Source: Trabulsiella odontotermitis (GTDB taxonomy: Bacteria; Pseudomonadota; Gammaproteobacteria; Enterobacterales; Enterobacteriaceae). From it: a DNA stretch of 64,000 nt. How positions within the stretch are numbered: position 1 is the stretch's first letter; each line of letters begins with the position of its first letter. The notes beneath the pieces were generated by a model. It saw nothing but the letters and a program-made list of their open reading frames with translations. It did not search any database and was not told the DNA's origin. Where the stretch lies: NCBI RefSeq assembly GCF_030053895.1, contig NZ_CP125781.1:3658001-3722000 (forward strand), written 5' to 3'. The translations under genes and the position numbers were made by a program. Positions 1 through 8,608 of the stretch are shown here, piece after piece.

Positions 1-10
1 TTTAAAGAGG

Positions 11-61
11 TATAAAAAGCAAAACGCCGCCAGCAAAGCTATAAGCCTCCTGTACGGCGTT
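11..61 (-). terminator. Probable frr terminator
   Basis: On the minus strand, just past the frr stop, AACGCCG (55-61) can pair with CGGCGTT (23-29) around a loop of about 25 nt, and a U-rich stretch follows (complement of the A-rich bases 12-24). The large loop makes it weaker than a classical terminator, but the position fits the end of frr. Confidence 0.4.
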
Positions 62-79
62 GTCGGCTATCCGTGCAAA

Positions 80-637
80 TCAGAACTGCATCAGTTCTGC
101 TTCTTTTTCTGCCAGCGCGGTATCAATTTTCTTGATAGCCACGTCAGTCAGTTTCTGCACGTCGTCCTGAGAACGGCGATCGTCATCTTCGCTGATCTCT
201 TTGTCTTTCAGCAGCGCTTTTACTTTGTCGTTCGCGTCACGGCGCACATTACGCACAGCCACACGGCCCTGCTCGGCTTCGCCACGCACGACTTTGATCA
301 GATCTTTACGACGTTCTTCGGTCAACGGCGGCAGTGGAACACGGATGTCGCTGCCCGCAGAGCTCGGGTTCAGACCCAGATCGGAGGCCATAATCGCTTT
401 TTCAACCGCTGGTCCCATAGAACGATCGAACACGTTGATTTTCAGCGTGCGGGTATCTTCTACTGTGACGCTGGCCAGCTGACGCAGCGGCGTCGGCGTA
501 CCGTAATATTCGACGACAATGCCATCCAGCAGGCTGGGAGAAGCACGGCCCGTGCGAATTTTGCTGATTTGGTTTTTGAACGCTTCTACGCATTTTTCCA
601 TGCGCACTTCAGCATCTTTTCTGATATCGCTAATCAC
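80..637 (-). CDS. frr: Ribosome recycling factor
   Basis: This 185-residue protein has the length and sequence of enterobacterial RRF, which splits post-termination ribosomes together with EF-G in the cytoplasm. The N-terminus (MISDIRKDAEVRMEK) and the central LRQLASVTVEDTRTLKI stretch are characteristic. The start codon is GTG (complement of 635-637), preceded by an AAGGA ribosome site; the E. coli gene also starts with GTG. It lies downstream of pyrH in the usual rpsB-tsf-pyrH-frr order. A 155-bp gap separates it from pyrH. That gap holds a TATACT box that could be a -10 element, but I see no convincing -35. Confidence 0.97.
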   Translation of the reverse strand: MISDIRKDAEVRMEKCVEAFKNQISKIRTGRASPSLLDGIVVEYYGTPTPLRQLASVTVEDTRTLKINVFDRSMGPAVEKAIMASDLGLNPSSAGSDIRVPLPPLTEERRKDLIKVVRGEAEQGRVAVRNVRRDANDKVKALLKDKEISEDDDRRSQDDVQKLTDVAIKKIDTALAEKEAELMQF

Positions 638-792
638 GTTACGAATCCTTGAAAACTTGTCTCAGTCAGACCAGACAGTCACACCGCGGAGAATAAAGTG
701 TGCTAAGTATAGTCTCGTTTAAATCATGCCACCGGGTAAATCACCCGCCAATGTTAAAGCAGAATCTTACCCGTATTTGGCCGCGACGGAAA

Positions 793-1518
793 TTATTCCG
801 TAATCAAAGTGCCTTCTTTTTCACCCATCACCACGCGACGCAAAGCGCCTGGCTTGTTCATGTTGAAAACGCGAATCGGCAAGTTGTGGTCACGAGCCAG
901 CGTAAAGGCTGCCAGATCCATGACTTTTAATTCTTTTTCCAGCACATCCTGATAGGTGAGCTGGTCGTACAGCGTTGCGGTCGGGTCTTTCATCGGGTCA
1001 GCCGAAAAGACGCCGTCCACTTTGGTGGCTTTCAGCACCACATCCGCTTCAATCTCGATCCCGCGCAGGCAGGCGGCGGAGTCGGTGGTGAAAAACGGGT
1101 TGCCGGTCCCTGCGGAGAGGATCACCACACGGTTGTTGCGCAGCAGGCTGATTGCTTCCGCCCAACTGTAGTTATCACACACGCCATTCAGCGGAATCGC
1201 TGACATCAGACGAGCATTCACATAGGCGCGATGCAGTGCGTCACGCATTGCCAGACCGTTCATCACAGTCGCCAGCATACCCATGTGATCGCCCACCACG
1301 CGGTTCATCCCCGCTTTCGCAAGCCCTGCGCCGCGGAATAAGTTACCGCCACCAATCACCACTCCGACCTGGATACCCAGTTCAACCAGTTCCTTAATTT
1401 CCTGCGCCATACGGTCGAGAATGCTTGCATCAATGCCGAAGCCTTCTGAGCCCTGCAGCGCTTCGCCACTCAGCTTAAGCAGAATACGTTTGTAGACGGG
1501 TTTTGCGTTGGTAGCCAT
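793..1518 (-). CDS. pyrH: Uridylate (UMP) kinase
   Basis: A hexameric, bacterial-type UMP kinase of the amino-acid kinase fold that phosphorylates UMP to UDP in pyrimidine nucleotide synthesis. The 241-residue length is that of the E. coli protein. The N-terminal KLSGEAL motif (residues 15-21), a glycine-rich GVVIGGGNLFRG loop and the GTGNPFFTTDSAA segment are all present. An ATG start with an AGGAAA ribosome site supports residue 1. It sits between tsf and frr, about 146 bp from tsf, and the tsf terminator falls in that gap, so pyrH probably has its own promoter there. A short hairpin without a U-tract (733-747) follows its stop. Confidence 0.97.
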   Translation of the reverse strand: MATNAKPVYKRILLKLSGEALQGSEGFGIDASILDRMAQEIKELVELGIQVGVVIGGGNLFRGAGLAKAGMNRVVGDHMGMLATVMNGLAMRDALHRAYVNARLMSAIPLNGVCDNYSWAEAISLLRNNRVVILSAGTGNPFFTTDSAACLRGIEIEADVVLKATKVDGVFSADPMKDPTATLYDQLTYQDVLEKELKVMDLAAFTLARDHNLPIRVFNMNKPGALRRVVMGEKEGTLITE

Positions 1519-1626
1519 GTTTCTTTCCTGAGACTGTCACGAATGGGATGGTTTTAATCTGGCGACATCATGCGTTGCTTCACAGTCGTACCCAATCGGA
1601 GCTGACTGAATTTCACATGATGGGTA

Positions 1627-1656
1627 CAAAGAAGAGCCGCCCTCAGGCGGCTCCTT
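1627..1656 (-). terminator. tsf terminator
   Basis: GAGCCGCC (1634-1641) pairs with GGCGGCTC (1646-1653), an 8-bp GC-rich stem with a four-base loop. It lies 11 bp past the tsf stop and is followed on the minus strand by a U-rich TTCTTTG. It closes the rpsB-tsf unit. Confidence 0.65.
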
Positions 1657-1664
1657 TACTTCGA

Positions 1665-2516
1665 TTAAGACTGCTTGGACATGGCAGCAACTTCAGCTGC
1701 GAAGTCAGTCTCAACTTTCTCGATGCCTTCACCCACTTCAAAGCGGATGAAGCCAGTCACGTCAGCGTTGTGCTCTTTCAGCAACTGACCTACTGTTTTG
1801 CTCGGTTCCATCACGAAAGGCTGGCCGGTCAGAGAAACTTCGCCGGTGAATTTCTTCATGCGGCCTTCAACCATTTTCTCTGCGATTTCTTTCGGCTTAC
1901 CAGACTGCATGGCGATGTCCAGCTGTACCTGGTACTCTTTTTCTACCACGTCAGCAGACACGTCTTCCGGCTTAACGAATTCCGGCTTGCTTGCAGCAAC
2001 ATGCATTGCCAGCTGTTTAACCAGTTCTTCGTCAGCGCCAGTTGCAGCAACCAGAACGCCGATACGCGCGCCGTGCAGGTAGCTGCCCAGCACGTTGCCT
2101 TCCAGGGAAGATACGCGACGGATGTTGATGTTTTCACCGATTTTGGCCACCAGGGCAACACGCTCTTCTTCGAACTGTGCTTTCAGAACTTCAACGTCAG
2201 TGATTTTGCCTGCAGTCGCCGCGTCCAGAACTTTATTAGCAAATGCCTGGAAGCCACCATCTTTAGCAACGAAGTCAGTCTGGCAGTTAACTTCCAGAAT
2301 CACACCGTAGTTGCCGTCGATTTTGGTGAGGATCACGCCGTCAGCAGCAACGTTGCCTGCTTTTTTCGCCGCTTTGATAGCGCCGGATTTACGCATGTTC
2401 TCGATTGCCAGCTCGATGTCGCCGTTAGCTTCAACCAGAGCTTTTTTACATTCCATCATGCCTGCGCCAGTACGTTCGCGCAGCTCTTTTACCAGGGAAG
2501 CGGTAATTTCAGCCAT
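1665..2516 (-). CDS. tsf: Elongation factor Ts
   Basis: EF-Ts is the guanine-nucleotide exchange factor that recycles EF-Tu. Starting at the ATG complementary to 2514-2516 gives 283 residues, the E. coli length; an in-frame extension of 30 codons upstream is open but lacks similarity and runs into the intergenic terminator. The GAGGA ribosome site directly before this ATG agrees. The N-terminal UBA-like segment (residues 1-50, with RERTGAGMMECKKAL) and the TDFVA motif (80-84) that contacts EF-Tu are present. It is cotranscribed behind rpsB with a partial terminator between them. Confidence 0.98.
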   Translation of the reverse strand: MAEITASLVKELRERTGAGMMECKKALVEANGDIELAIENMRKSGAIKAAKKAGNVAADGVILTKIDGNYGVILEVNCQTDFVAKDGGFQAFANKVLDAATAGKITDVEVLKAQFEEERVALVAKIGENINIRRVSSLEGNVLGSYLHGARIGVLVAATGADEELVKQLAMHVAASKPEFVKPEDVSADVVEKEYQVQLDIAMQSGKPKEIAEKMVEGRMKKFTGEVSLTGQPFVMEPSKTVGQLLKEHNADVTGFIRFEVGEGIEKVETDFAAEVAAMSKQS

Positions 2517-2574
2517 TCTAAAATCCTCGGGAGATTGAGACCTGCCTGGCTCCCGGCCAAACAGATATAAAAGT

Positions 2575-2600
2575 GAAAAAGGGGCCATAAAGAGGCCCCT
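2575..2600 (-). terminator. Hairpin between rpsB and tsf (partial terminator)
   Basis: AGGGGCC (2580-2586) pairs with GGCCCCT (2594-2600), and the minus-strand transcript continues into five U residues. It lies between the rpsB stop and the tsf start of what is known in E. coli as one operon. It is therefore best read as an attenuating or partial terminator that sets the S2 to EF-Ts ratio. Confidence 0.6.
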
Positions 2601-2644
2601 AACCAAACTCAGTACTACCTGGTTAAATAAGGGCTTGAACCTTA

Positions 2645-3370
2645 TTATTCAGCTTCTACGAAGCTTTCTTCCGCCTGAGAAGCCAGATCCTGAGAACGGC
2701 CTTCACGAATGGTCGCAGCGACTGCGCCCAGGTACAAGTTGACAGCACGGATAGCATCGTCGTTACCCGGGATAACGAAATCAACGCCGTCCGGATCAGA
2801 GTTAGTATCAACGATAGCAAATACCGGAATACCCAGGTTGTTTGCTTCTTTGATAGCGATGTGCTCGTGGTCAGCGTCGATAACGAACAGTGCGTCCGGC
2901 AGGCCGCCCATGTCTTTGATACCGCCCAGGCTGTTTTCCAGCTTGTCCAGCTCACGAGTACGCATCAGCGCTTCTTTCTTGGTCAGCTTTTCGAAAGTAC
3001 CGTCCTGAGACTGAGTTTCCAGATCTTTCAAACGTTTGATGGACTGACGAACGGTTTTCCAGTTAGTCAGCATACCGCCCAGCCAGCGATGGTTCACGAA
3101 GAACTGGTCGCAGCTGTTAGCAGCTTCTTTCACCGCTTCGCTTGCAGCGCGTTTGGTACCAACGAAAAGGATTTTACCTTTGCGAGAAGAAATCTTGCCC
3201 AACTCAGCCAGTGCGTCGTTGAACATCGGTACAGTTTTCTCAAGGTCGATGATGTAAATTTTGTTACGCGCACCGAAGATGAACGGCTTCATTTTCGGGT
3301 TCCAGTAACGGGTCTGGTGACCAAAGTGAACACCAGCCTTGAGCATGTCGCGCATGGAAACAGTTGCCAT
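2645..3370 (-). CDS. rpsB: 30S ribosomal protein S2
   Basis: S2 is assembled late into the 30S subunit and is needed for S1 binding. The ATG complementary to 3368-3370 begins MATVSMRDMLKAGVHFGHQT, giving 241 residues as in E. coli; the 36 open codons upstream are leader sequence, not protein. The family signature in the N-terminal third (HFGHQTRYWNPKM) and the acidic C-terminus are present. It heads the rpsB-tsf operon, divergent from map. Its long leader and the promoter are described separately. Confidence 0.98.
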   Translation of the reverse strand: MATVSMRDMLKAGVHFGHQTRYWNPKMKPFIFGARNKIYIIDLEKTVPMFNDALAELGKISSRKGKILFVGTKRAASEAVKEAANSCDQFFVNHRWLGGMLTNWKTVRQSIKRLKDLETQSQDGTFEKLTKKEALMRTRELDKLENSLGGIKDMGGLPDALFVIDADHEHIAIKEANNLGIPVFAIVDTNSDPDGVDFVIPGNDDAIRAVNLYLGAVAATIREGRSQDLASQAEESFVEAE

Positions 3371-3535
3371 GTTTAAAACCTCTATATAAAAGTTGGGGTT
3401 ATGCCTCCACGTATCCCATGTTACCGACCCCAAAGGGCACCCCGGAATATGTGCCGATACGTGTGTGTTGTTACACAAAGTGAGATTTAGCGCTTCCGTC
3501 CAGCCGGTATATCTGAGATGGATCGGAAGTCCGGC
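3371..3535 (-). promoter_or_regulatory. rpsB 5' leader (putative S2 autoregulatory leader)
   Basis: About 165 nt separate the likely rpsB transcription start from its ATG, far more than a simple untranslated leader needs. In E. coli and other gammaproteobacteria S2 represses its own operon by binding this leader. Length and position match, but I inferred the function from family knowledge and did not fold the RNA. Confidence 0.45.
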
Positions 3536-3537
3536 GC

Positions 3538-3568
3538 GCTTTATACCATAAATCGCCGTCGGAAACCA
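3538..3568 (-). promoter_or_regulatory. Probable rpsB promoter
   Basis: Reading the minus strand, TATAAA (complement of 3540-3545) is preceded by TGG and followed by a GC-rich discriminator, GCGCGCC, typical of stringently controlled ribosomal-protein promoters. The -35 region (around GGTTTCC) is poor. The rest of the 318-bp rpsB-map gap should hold the divergent map promoter, for which I see no clear boxes. Confidence 0.5.
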
Positions 3569-3688
3569 ATAAATGTTGGCGCTACGTGCTGAACTGGATT
3601 CTCAATTTGGCAGGAAGTACGCCGGGCTGATACCATTGCAGCACTTAGACTAGTATTGCCGAAAAATCGGCCCTGATGGACAGAATTC

Positions 3689-4483
3689 ATGGCTATCTCA
3701 ATCAAGACCCCTGAAGAAATCGAAAAAATGCGCGTCGCGGGCAAACTGGCTGCGGATGTGCTGGAAATGATCGAACCGTATATCAAGCCAGGCGTGAGCA
3801 CTGGCGAACTGGATCGCATCTGCAACGACTACATCGTGAATGAACAGCACGCGATCTCCGCCTGCCTCGGCTATCACGGCTTCCCGAAATCCGTGTGCAT
3901 CTCTATTAATGAAGTGGTGTGCCACGGCATTCCGGATGACGAAAAATTGCTGAAAGATGGCGACATCGTCAACATTGACGTGACCGTCATTAAAGACGAG
4001 TACCATGGCGACACCTCAAAAATGTTTATTGTCGGAAAACCGACCATTCTGGGCGAGCGCCTGTGCCGCGTCACTCAGGAGAGCCTGTATATCGCGCTGA
4101 AAATGGTGAAACCGGGCATTCGTCTGCGAGCTCTCGGCGCCGCTATCCAGAAATTTGTTGAAGCGGAAGGGTTTTCCGTGGTGCGCGAATATTGTGGTCA
4201 CGGCATTGGCCGCGGGTTCCATGAAGAGCCGCAGGTACTGCATTATGACGCTGATGACGGCGGCGTGGTGCTGAAACAGGGCATGACCTTCACTATTGAG
4301 CCGATGGTCAACGCCGGCGATTACCGCATCCGCACCATGAAAGACGGCTGGACGGTGAAAACGAAAGACAGAAGCTTGTCTGCACAATACGAGCATACTA
4401 TTGTGGTGACGGACAACGGCTGCGAAATTCTGACGCTACGCAGGGATGACACCATCCCGGCGATAATCTCGCACAACGAATGA
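3689..4483 (+). CDS. map: Methionine aminopeptidase, type I
   Basis: This enzyme removes the initiator methionine from nascent proteins. It has the 264-residue length of E. coli MetAP. Metal ligands of the pita-bread fold are readable: H79 (VVCHGIP), D97 (VNIDVTV) and D108 (HGDTSKM), followed by the GHGIGRGFHEEP and TFTIEPM segments that carry the later His and Glu ligands. It is transcribed alone, divergent from rpsB, and is closed by a strong terminator just before glnD. Confidence 0.98.
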   Translation: MAISIKTPEEIEKMRVAGKLAADVLEMIEPYIKPGVSTGELDRICNDYIVNEQHAISACLGYHGFPKSVCISINEVVCHGIPDDEKLLKDGDIVNIDVTVIKDEYHGDTSKMFIVGKPTILGERLCRVTQESLYIALKMVKPGIRLRALGAAIQKFVEAEGFSVVREYCGHGIGRGFHEEPQVLHYDADDGGVVLKQGMTFTIEPMVNAGDYRIRTMKDGWTVKTKDRSLSAQYEHTIVVTDNGCEILTLRRDDTIPAIISHNE

Positions 4484-4488
4484 CGAAG

Positions 4489-4511
4489 AGCCGGCGAAAG
4501 CCGGCTTTTTT
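4489..4511 (+). terminator. map terminator
   Basis: AGCCGGC (4489-4495) and GCCGGCT (4500-4506) form a stem with a GAAA loop, followed by five or more T residues. It begins six bases after the map stop codon. Confidence 0.85.
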
Positions 4512-4543
4512 ATGGGTGATAGTTTTCTCTTATGGGTGGCGCG

Positions 4544-7207
4544 ATGAACACTTCTTTACCTGACACCACACTGCCTGTTTTGCCCGATCAACCCGCGAAC
4601 CCGGTTTCGTGGCCGGAAACATTCCTCGACTGCGCGACGATCAAAGCGCAACTGGAGACATTCCAGCGCTGGCTCGGCGATGCCTTCGACAGTGGGATCT
4701 CCGCGGAACAGCTGATTGATGCCCGCACCGTGTTTATCGATCAGTTACTGCAGCGCCTGTGGCTGCATTACGGCTTTGGCGAGATGAGCGACGTGGCGCT
4801 GGTCGCCGTTGGCGGCTACGGGCGCGGCGAACTGCACCCGCTGTCAGATATCGATCTGCTAATACTCAGCCGTAAAAAGTTGCCGGACGACGCAGCGCAA
4901 AAGATTGGCGAACTGCTGACGCTGCTGTGGGATGTCAAGCTGGAAGTCGGTCACAGCGTCCGTACGCTGGAAGAGTGCCTGCTGGAAGGGTTATCCGACC
5001 TCACCGTCGCCACCAACCTGATTGAAACCCGCCTGCTCATTGGCGATGTCGCGCTGTTTCTCGAACTGCAAAAGCACATTTTCAGTGACGGCTTCTGGCC
5101 TTCTGAGAAATTCTTTGCCGCCAAAGTGGAAGAACAGAACGATCGCCACCAGCGCTATCACGGCACCAGTTATAACCTCGAGCCGGATATCAAAAGCAGC
5201 CCTGGCGGCTTACGGGATATCCACACTCTGCAGTGGGTTGCGCGCCGTCACTTCGGCGCTACCTCACTCGACGAAATGGTCGGTTTCGGCTTTCTGACCG
5301 AAGCCGAACGCAACGAGCTGAACGAGTGCCTGCATCTGCTGTGGCGCATCCGTTTTGCGCTCCATCTGGAACTTAATCGCTACGATAACCGTCTGCTGTT
5401 TGATCGTCAGTTAAGCGTCGCGCAGCGGCTCAACTACCACGGCGAAGGTAATGAGCCGGTTGAGCACATGATGAAGGATTTTTACCGCGTCACCCGTCGC
5501 GTCGGCGAGCTGAACCAGATGCTGCTCCAGCTGTTTGACGAAGCCATTCTGGCGCTGACCGAAGACGAAAAACCGCGCCCGCTGGATGACGATTTCCAGT
5601 TGCGCGGTACGCTCATCGATCTGCGCGATGAAACGCTGTTTATGCGCGAACCGCAGGCGATCCTGCGCATGTTCTACATAATGGTGCGTAACAGCACCAT
5701 CACCGGAATCTACTCCACCACGCTGCGTCATTTGCGCCACGCGCGTCGCCATCTGGCGCAGCCGCTGTGTTACATCCCGGAGGCGCGGTCGATTTTCCTC
5801 AGCATGTTGCGCCACCCCGGCGCGGTACGCCGCGGTCTGCTGCCTATGCACCGCCACAGCGTGCTGTGGGCGTATATGCCGCAGTGGTCGCACATCGTCG
5901 GGCAAATGCAGTTCGATCTGTTTCACGCCTACACGGTCGATGAGCACACCATTCGCGTCCTGCTGAAACTGGAAAGTTTTGCCCATGAAGAGACCCGCTC
6001 GCAGCACCCACTGTGTGTTGAACTCTGGCCACGGCTGAACCACCCGGAACTGATCCTCATCGCCGCCCTGTTTCACGATATCGCCAAAGGGCGCGGCGGC
6101 GACCATTCCGTGCTCGGTGCGCAGGACGTACTGAAGTTTGCGGAACTGCATGGTCTCAACTCCCGCGAAACGCAGCTTGTCGCCTGGCTGGTGCGCCATC
6201 ATCTGTTAATGTCGGTGACCGCGCAGCGCCGCGATATTCAGGATCCTGAAGTGATTAAGCAGTTTGCCGAAGCGGTGCAGACCGAAAACCGCCTGCGTTT
6301 TCTGGTCTGCCTGACCGTCGCCGATATCTGCGCCACCAACGAAACACTGTGGAACAGCTGGAAACAGAGCCTGCTGCGCGAACTCTTTTTCGCGACGGAA
6401 AAACAACTGCGCCGCGGCATCCAGAGCATGCCGGATATGCGTGAACGCGTACGCCATCATCAGTTGCAGGCGCTGGCGTTACTGCGGATGGACAACATCG
6501 ACGAAGAGGCGCTGCATCAGATTTGGGCGCGCTGCCGTGCCAACTACTTTGTGCGCCACACGCCGAACCAGCTCGCCTGGCACGCACGTCATCTGTTACA
6601 GCACGATCTGAAACAGCCGTTGATCCTGCTAAGCCCACAGGCGACGCGCGGCGGCACGGAAATTTTCATCTGGAGTCCTGACCGCCCTTACCTCTTCGCC
6701 GCCGTCTGCGCGGAACTCGACAGACGTAACCTCAGCGTGCACGACGCGCAGATTTTCACCACCCGCGACGGCATGGCAATGGATACCTTTATCGTGCTGG
6801 AGCCAGACGGTAGCCCGCTGTCGGCGGATCGTCACGAGGTTATCCGTCACGGGCTGGAGCAGGCGATTACCCAGCGCGCCTGGCAGCCGCCAACGCCGCG
6901 CCGGAAACCGGCAAAACTGCGTCATTTCACCGTCGATACCGAAGTCAGTTTTCTGCCGACGCATACCGACAGAAAATCCTTCCTTGAGCTGATTGCCCTC
7001 GATCAACCCGGACTGTTAGCCCGTGTCGGCCAGGTATTTGCCGACCTCGGTATTTCGCTCCACGGGGCCAGGATCACCACGATTGGCGAGCGAGTAGAAG
7101 ATTTATTTATAATCGCCACCGCCGACCGGCGTGCCCTTAATAATGCGCTGCAACAAGAAGTGCAACAGCGGTTGACAGCAGCCCTCAATCCAAACGATAA
7201 AGGGTAA
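4544..7207 (+). CDS. glnD: Bifunctional uridylyltransferase / uridylyl-removing enzyme GlnD
   Basis: GlnD senses glutamine and adds or removes UMP on PII proteins (GlnB, GlnK), controlling glutamine synthetase and the Ntr response. The chosen ATG (MNTSLPD) gives 887 residues against 890 in E. coli; an ATG four codons upstream lacks similarity. Domains in order: nucleotidyltransferase (GGYGRGE at about 90-96, then SDIDLL), a helical linker, an HD hydrolase domain (LFHDIAKGRGGDHS near residues 505-520), and two C-terminal ACT domains, the first with FTTRDGMAMDTFIVLEPDG and the second with LIALDQPGLLARVGQVFAD. The N-terminal 45 residues differ most from E. coli. Confidence 0.97.
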   Translation: MNTSLPDTTLPVLPDQPANPVSWPETFLDCATIKAQLETFQRWLGDAFDSGISAEQLIDARTVFIDQLLQRLWLHYGFGEMSDVALVAVGGYGRGELHPLSDIDLLILSRKKLPDDAAQKIGELLTLLWDVKLEVGHSVRTLEECLLEGLSDLTVATNLIETRLLIGDVALFLELQKHIFSDGFWPSEKFFAAKVEEQNDRHQRYHGTSYNLEPDIKSSPGGLRDIHTLQWVARRHFGATSLDEMVGFGFLTEAERNELNECLHLLWRIRFALHLELNRYDNRLLFDRQLSVAQRLNYHGEGNEPVEHMMKDFYRVTRRVGELNQMLLQLFDEAILALTEDEKPRPLDDDFQLRGTLIDLRDETLFMREPQAILRMFYIMVRNSTITGIYSTTLRHLRHARRHLAQPLCYIPEARSIFLSMLRHPGAVRRGLLPMHRHSVLWAYMPQWSHIVGQMQFDLFHAYTVDEHTIRVLLKLESFAHEETRSQHPLCVELWPRLNHPELILIAALFHDIAKGRGGDHSVLGAQDVLKFAELHGLNSRETQLVAWLVRHHLLMSVTAQRRDIQDPEVIKQFAEAVQTENRLRFLVCLTVADICATNETLWNSWKQSLLRELFFATEKQLRRGIQSMPDMRERVRHHQLQALALLRMDNIDEEALHQIWARCRANYFVRHTPNQLAWHARHLLQHDLKQPLILLSPQATRGGTEIFIWSPDRPYLFAAVCAELDRRNLSVHDAQIFTTRDGMAMDTFIVLEPDGSPLSADRHEVIRHGLEQAITQRAWQPPTPRRKPAKLRHFTVDTEVSFLPTHTDRKSFLELIALDQPGLLARVGQVFADLGISLHGARITTIGERVEDLFIIATADRRALNNALQQEVQQRLTAALNPNDKG

Positions 7208-7239
7208 CGTTATTTTTTAAGTGAATGGAAAGAGAAACA

Positions 7240-8064
7240 ATGCAGCAGTTACAGAACGTTATTGAGTCCGCTTTTGAACGCCGTGCCGAGATCACTCCGG
7301 CAAACGTGGATACCGTTACCCGTGAAGCGGTTAACCAGGTCATCTCCCTGCTTGATTCCGGTGCACTGCGTGTTGCCGAAAAAATCGAGGGTCAGTGGGT
7401 GACCCACCAGTGGCTGAAGAAAGCGGTTCTGCTCTCTTTCCGTATTAACGATAATCAGGTTATCGATGGTGCGGAAAGCCGCTACTTCGATAAAGTGCCG
7501 ATGAAATTCGCCGATTACGATCAGGCGCGTTTCCAGAAAGAAGGTTTCCGCGTCGTACCGCCAGCCGCGGTGCGTCAGGGGGCGTTCATCGCCCGCAACA
7601 CCGTGCTGATGCCCTCTTACGTGAACATCGGCGCATACGTTGACGAAGGATCAATGGTCGATACCTGGGCGACTGTCGGCTCCTGCGCGCAGATTGGTAA
7701 AAACGTTCACCTCTCCGGTGGCGTTGGCATTGGCGGCGTTCTGGAACCGCTGCAGGCCAACCCGACCATCATCGAAGACAACTGCTTCATCGGCGCCCGT
7801 TCTGAAATCGTCGAAGGGGTAATCGTTGAAGAAGGCGCGGTGATCTCCATGGGCGTGTACATCGGCCAGAGCACCAAAATTTATGATCGTGAAACCGGTG
7901 AAGTGCATTACGGTCGCGTCCCGGCGGGCTCCGTGGTGGTTTCCGGCAACCTGCCGTCAAAAGACGGCAAATACAGCCTGTACTGTGCAGTCATTGTCAA
8001 AAAAGTCGACGCCAAAACGCGCGGCAAAGTCGGTATTAACGAGTTGCTACGCACCATCGATTAA
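7240..8064 (+). CDS. dapD: Tetrahydrodipicolinate N-succinyltransferase
   Basis: DapD transfers succinyl from succinyl-CoA to tetrahydrodipicolinate in the lysine and meso-diaminopimelate pathway. The ATG at 7240 (MQQLQNVIESAFERR) gives 274 residues, identical in length to E. coli; an in-frame ATG five codons earlier overlaps the GGAAAGAG ribosome site. After a helical N-terminal domain, the region from about residue 100 to 235 shows the hexapeptide-repeat left-handed beta helix (for example SYVNIGAYVDEGSMVDTW). It follows glnD by 32 bp and is closed by a terminator. Confidence 0.98.
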   Translation: MQQLQNVIESAFERRAEITPANVDTVTREAVNQVISLLDSGALRVAEKIEGQWVTHQWLKKAVLLSFRINDNQVIDGAESRYFDKVPMKFADYDQARFQKEGFRVVPPAAVRQGAFIARNTVLMPSYVNIGAYVDEGSMVDTWATVGSCAQIGKNVHLSGGVGIGGVLEPLQANPTIIEDNCFIGARSEIVEGVIVEEGAVISMGVYIGQSTKIYDRETGEVHYGRVPAGSVVVSGNLPSKDGKYSLYCAVIVKKVDAKTRGKVGINELLRTID

Positions 8065-8075
8065 TATCGGGATTG

Positions 8076-8100
8076 AAAAGCGGGCGTGTCCCGCTTTTTT
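8076..8100 (+). terminator. dapD terminator
   Basis: AGCGGG (8079-8084) and CCCGCT (8090-8095) flank a five-base loop, with four A before and a run of T after. It sits 12 bp past the dapD stop. Confidence 0.85.
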
Positions 8101-8173
8101 TACATGTTGCGCTGGCGGAAATGGATTTTTTCATTAATTATTCAATAGTTATATTGAAATTAGGGGTACCGCT

Positions 8174-8563
8174 ATGTACGACAATCTGAAAAGTCTGGGC
8201 ATTACCAATCCTGATGAAATCGATCGTTACAGCCTCCGGCAGGAAGCCAATAACGATATCCTGAAAATCTATTTCCAGAAGGATAAAGGCGAGTTTTTCG
8301 CTAAGAGCGTGAAATTCAAATATCCGCGCCAGCGAAAGACCGTCGTGGCGGATGGCGTGGGTCAGGGCTACAAAGAAGTGCAGGAAATCAGCCCGAATCT
8401 GCGCTATGTGATTGATGAACTGGATCAAATCTGCCTGCGCGACCGTACTGAAGTCGATCTGAAGCGTAAGATCCTTGACGACCTTCGTCATCTGGAAAGC
8501 GTGGTCACTAACAAGATCAATGAAATCGAAGCGGATCTTGAAAAGCTGACCCGTACCAAATAA
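8174..8563 (+). CDS. yaeH: YaeH, UPF0325 family protein
   Basis: This 129-residue cytoplasmic protein matches the conserved enterobacterial YaeH family in length and in its N-terminus (MYDNLKSLGITNPDEIDRYS). It is highly charged and mostly helical, with a C-terminal stretch (ILDDLRHLESVVTNKINEI) that could form a coiled coil. No enzymatic motif is visible and I know of no assigned function. It sits alone between dapD and the convergent cdaR. The yaeI gene that separates dapD from yaeH in E. coli K-12 is absent. AT-rich DNA with a TATATT box precedes it. Confidence 0.92.
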   Translation: MYDNLKSLGITNPDEIDRYSLRQEANNDILKIYFQKDKGEFFAKSVKFKYPRQRKTVVADGVGQGYKEVQEISPNLRYVIDELDQICLRDRTEVDLKRKILDDLRHLESVVTNKINEIEADLEKLTRTK

Positions 8564-8570
8564 GTGGTTT

Positions 8571-8604
8571 ATTGCCGGGCGGCGGTTTCGCCTTGCCCGG
8601 CAAT
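8571..8604. repeat. REP-like palindrome between yaeH and cdaR
   Basis: ATTGCCGGGC (8571-8580) is the exact inverted repeat of GCCCGGCAAT (8595-8604), with a GGCGGTTTCGCCTT centre. This is the shape of an enterobacterial REP (PU) element. It lies between two convergent genes, where it probably also helps stop transcription or protect 3' ends. Confidence 0.7.
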
Positions 8605-8608
8605 CACT

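Noticed and set aside
1548..2570. A 340-codon open frame on the + strand antisense to tsf
   Set aside because: It overlaps a fully conserved gene in the opposite strand, its composition is a reflection of tsf codon use, and it has no recognisable domains.
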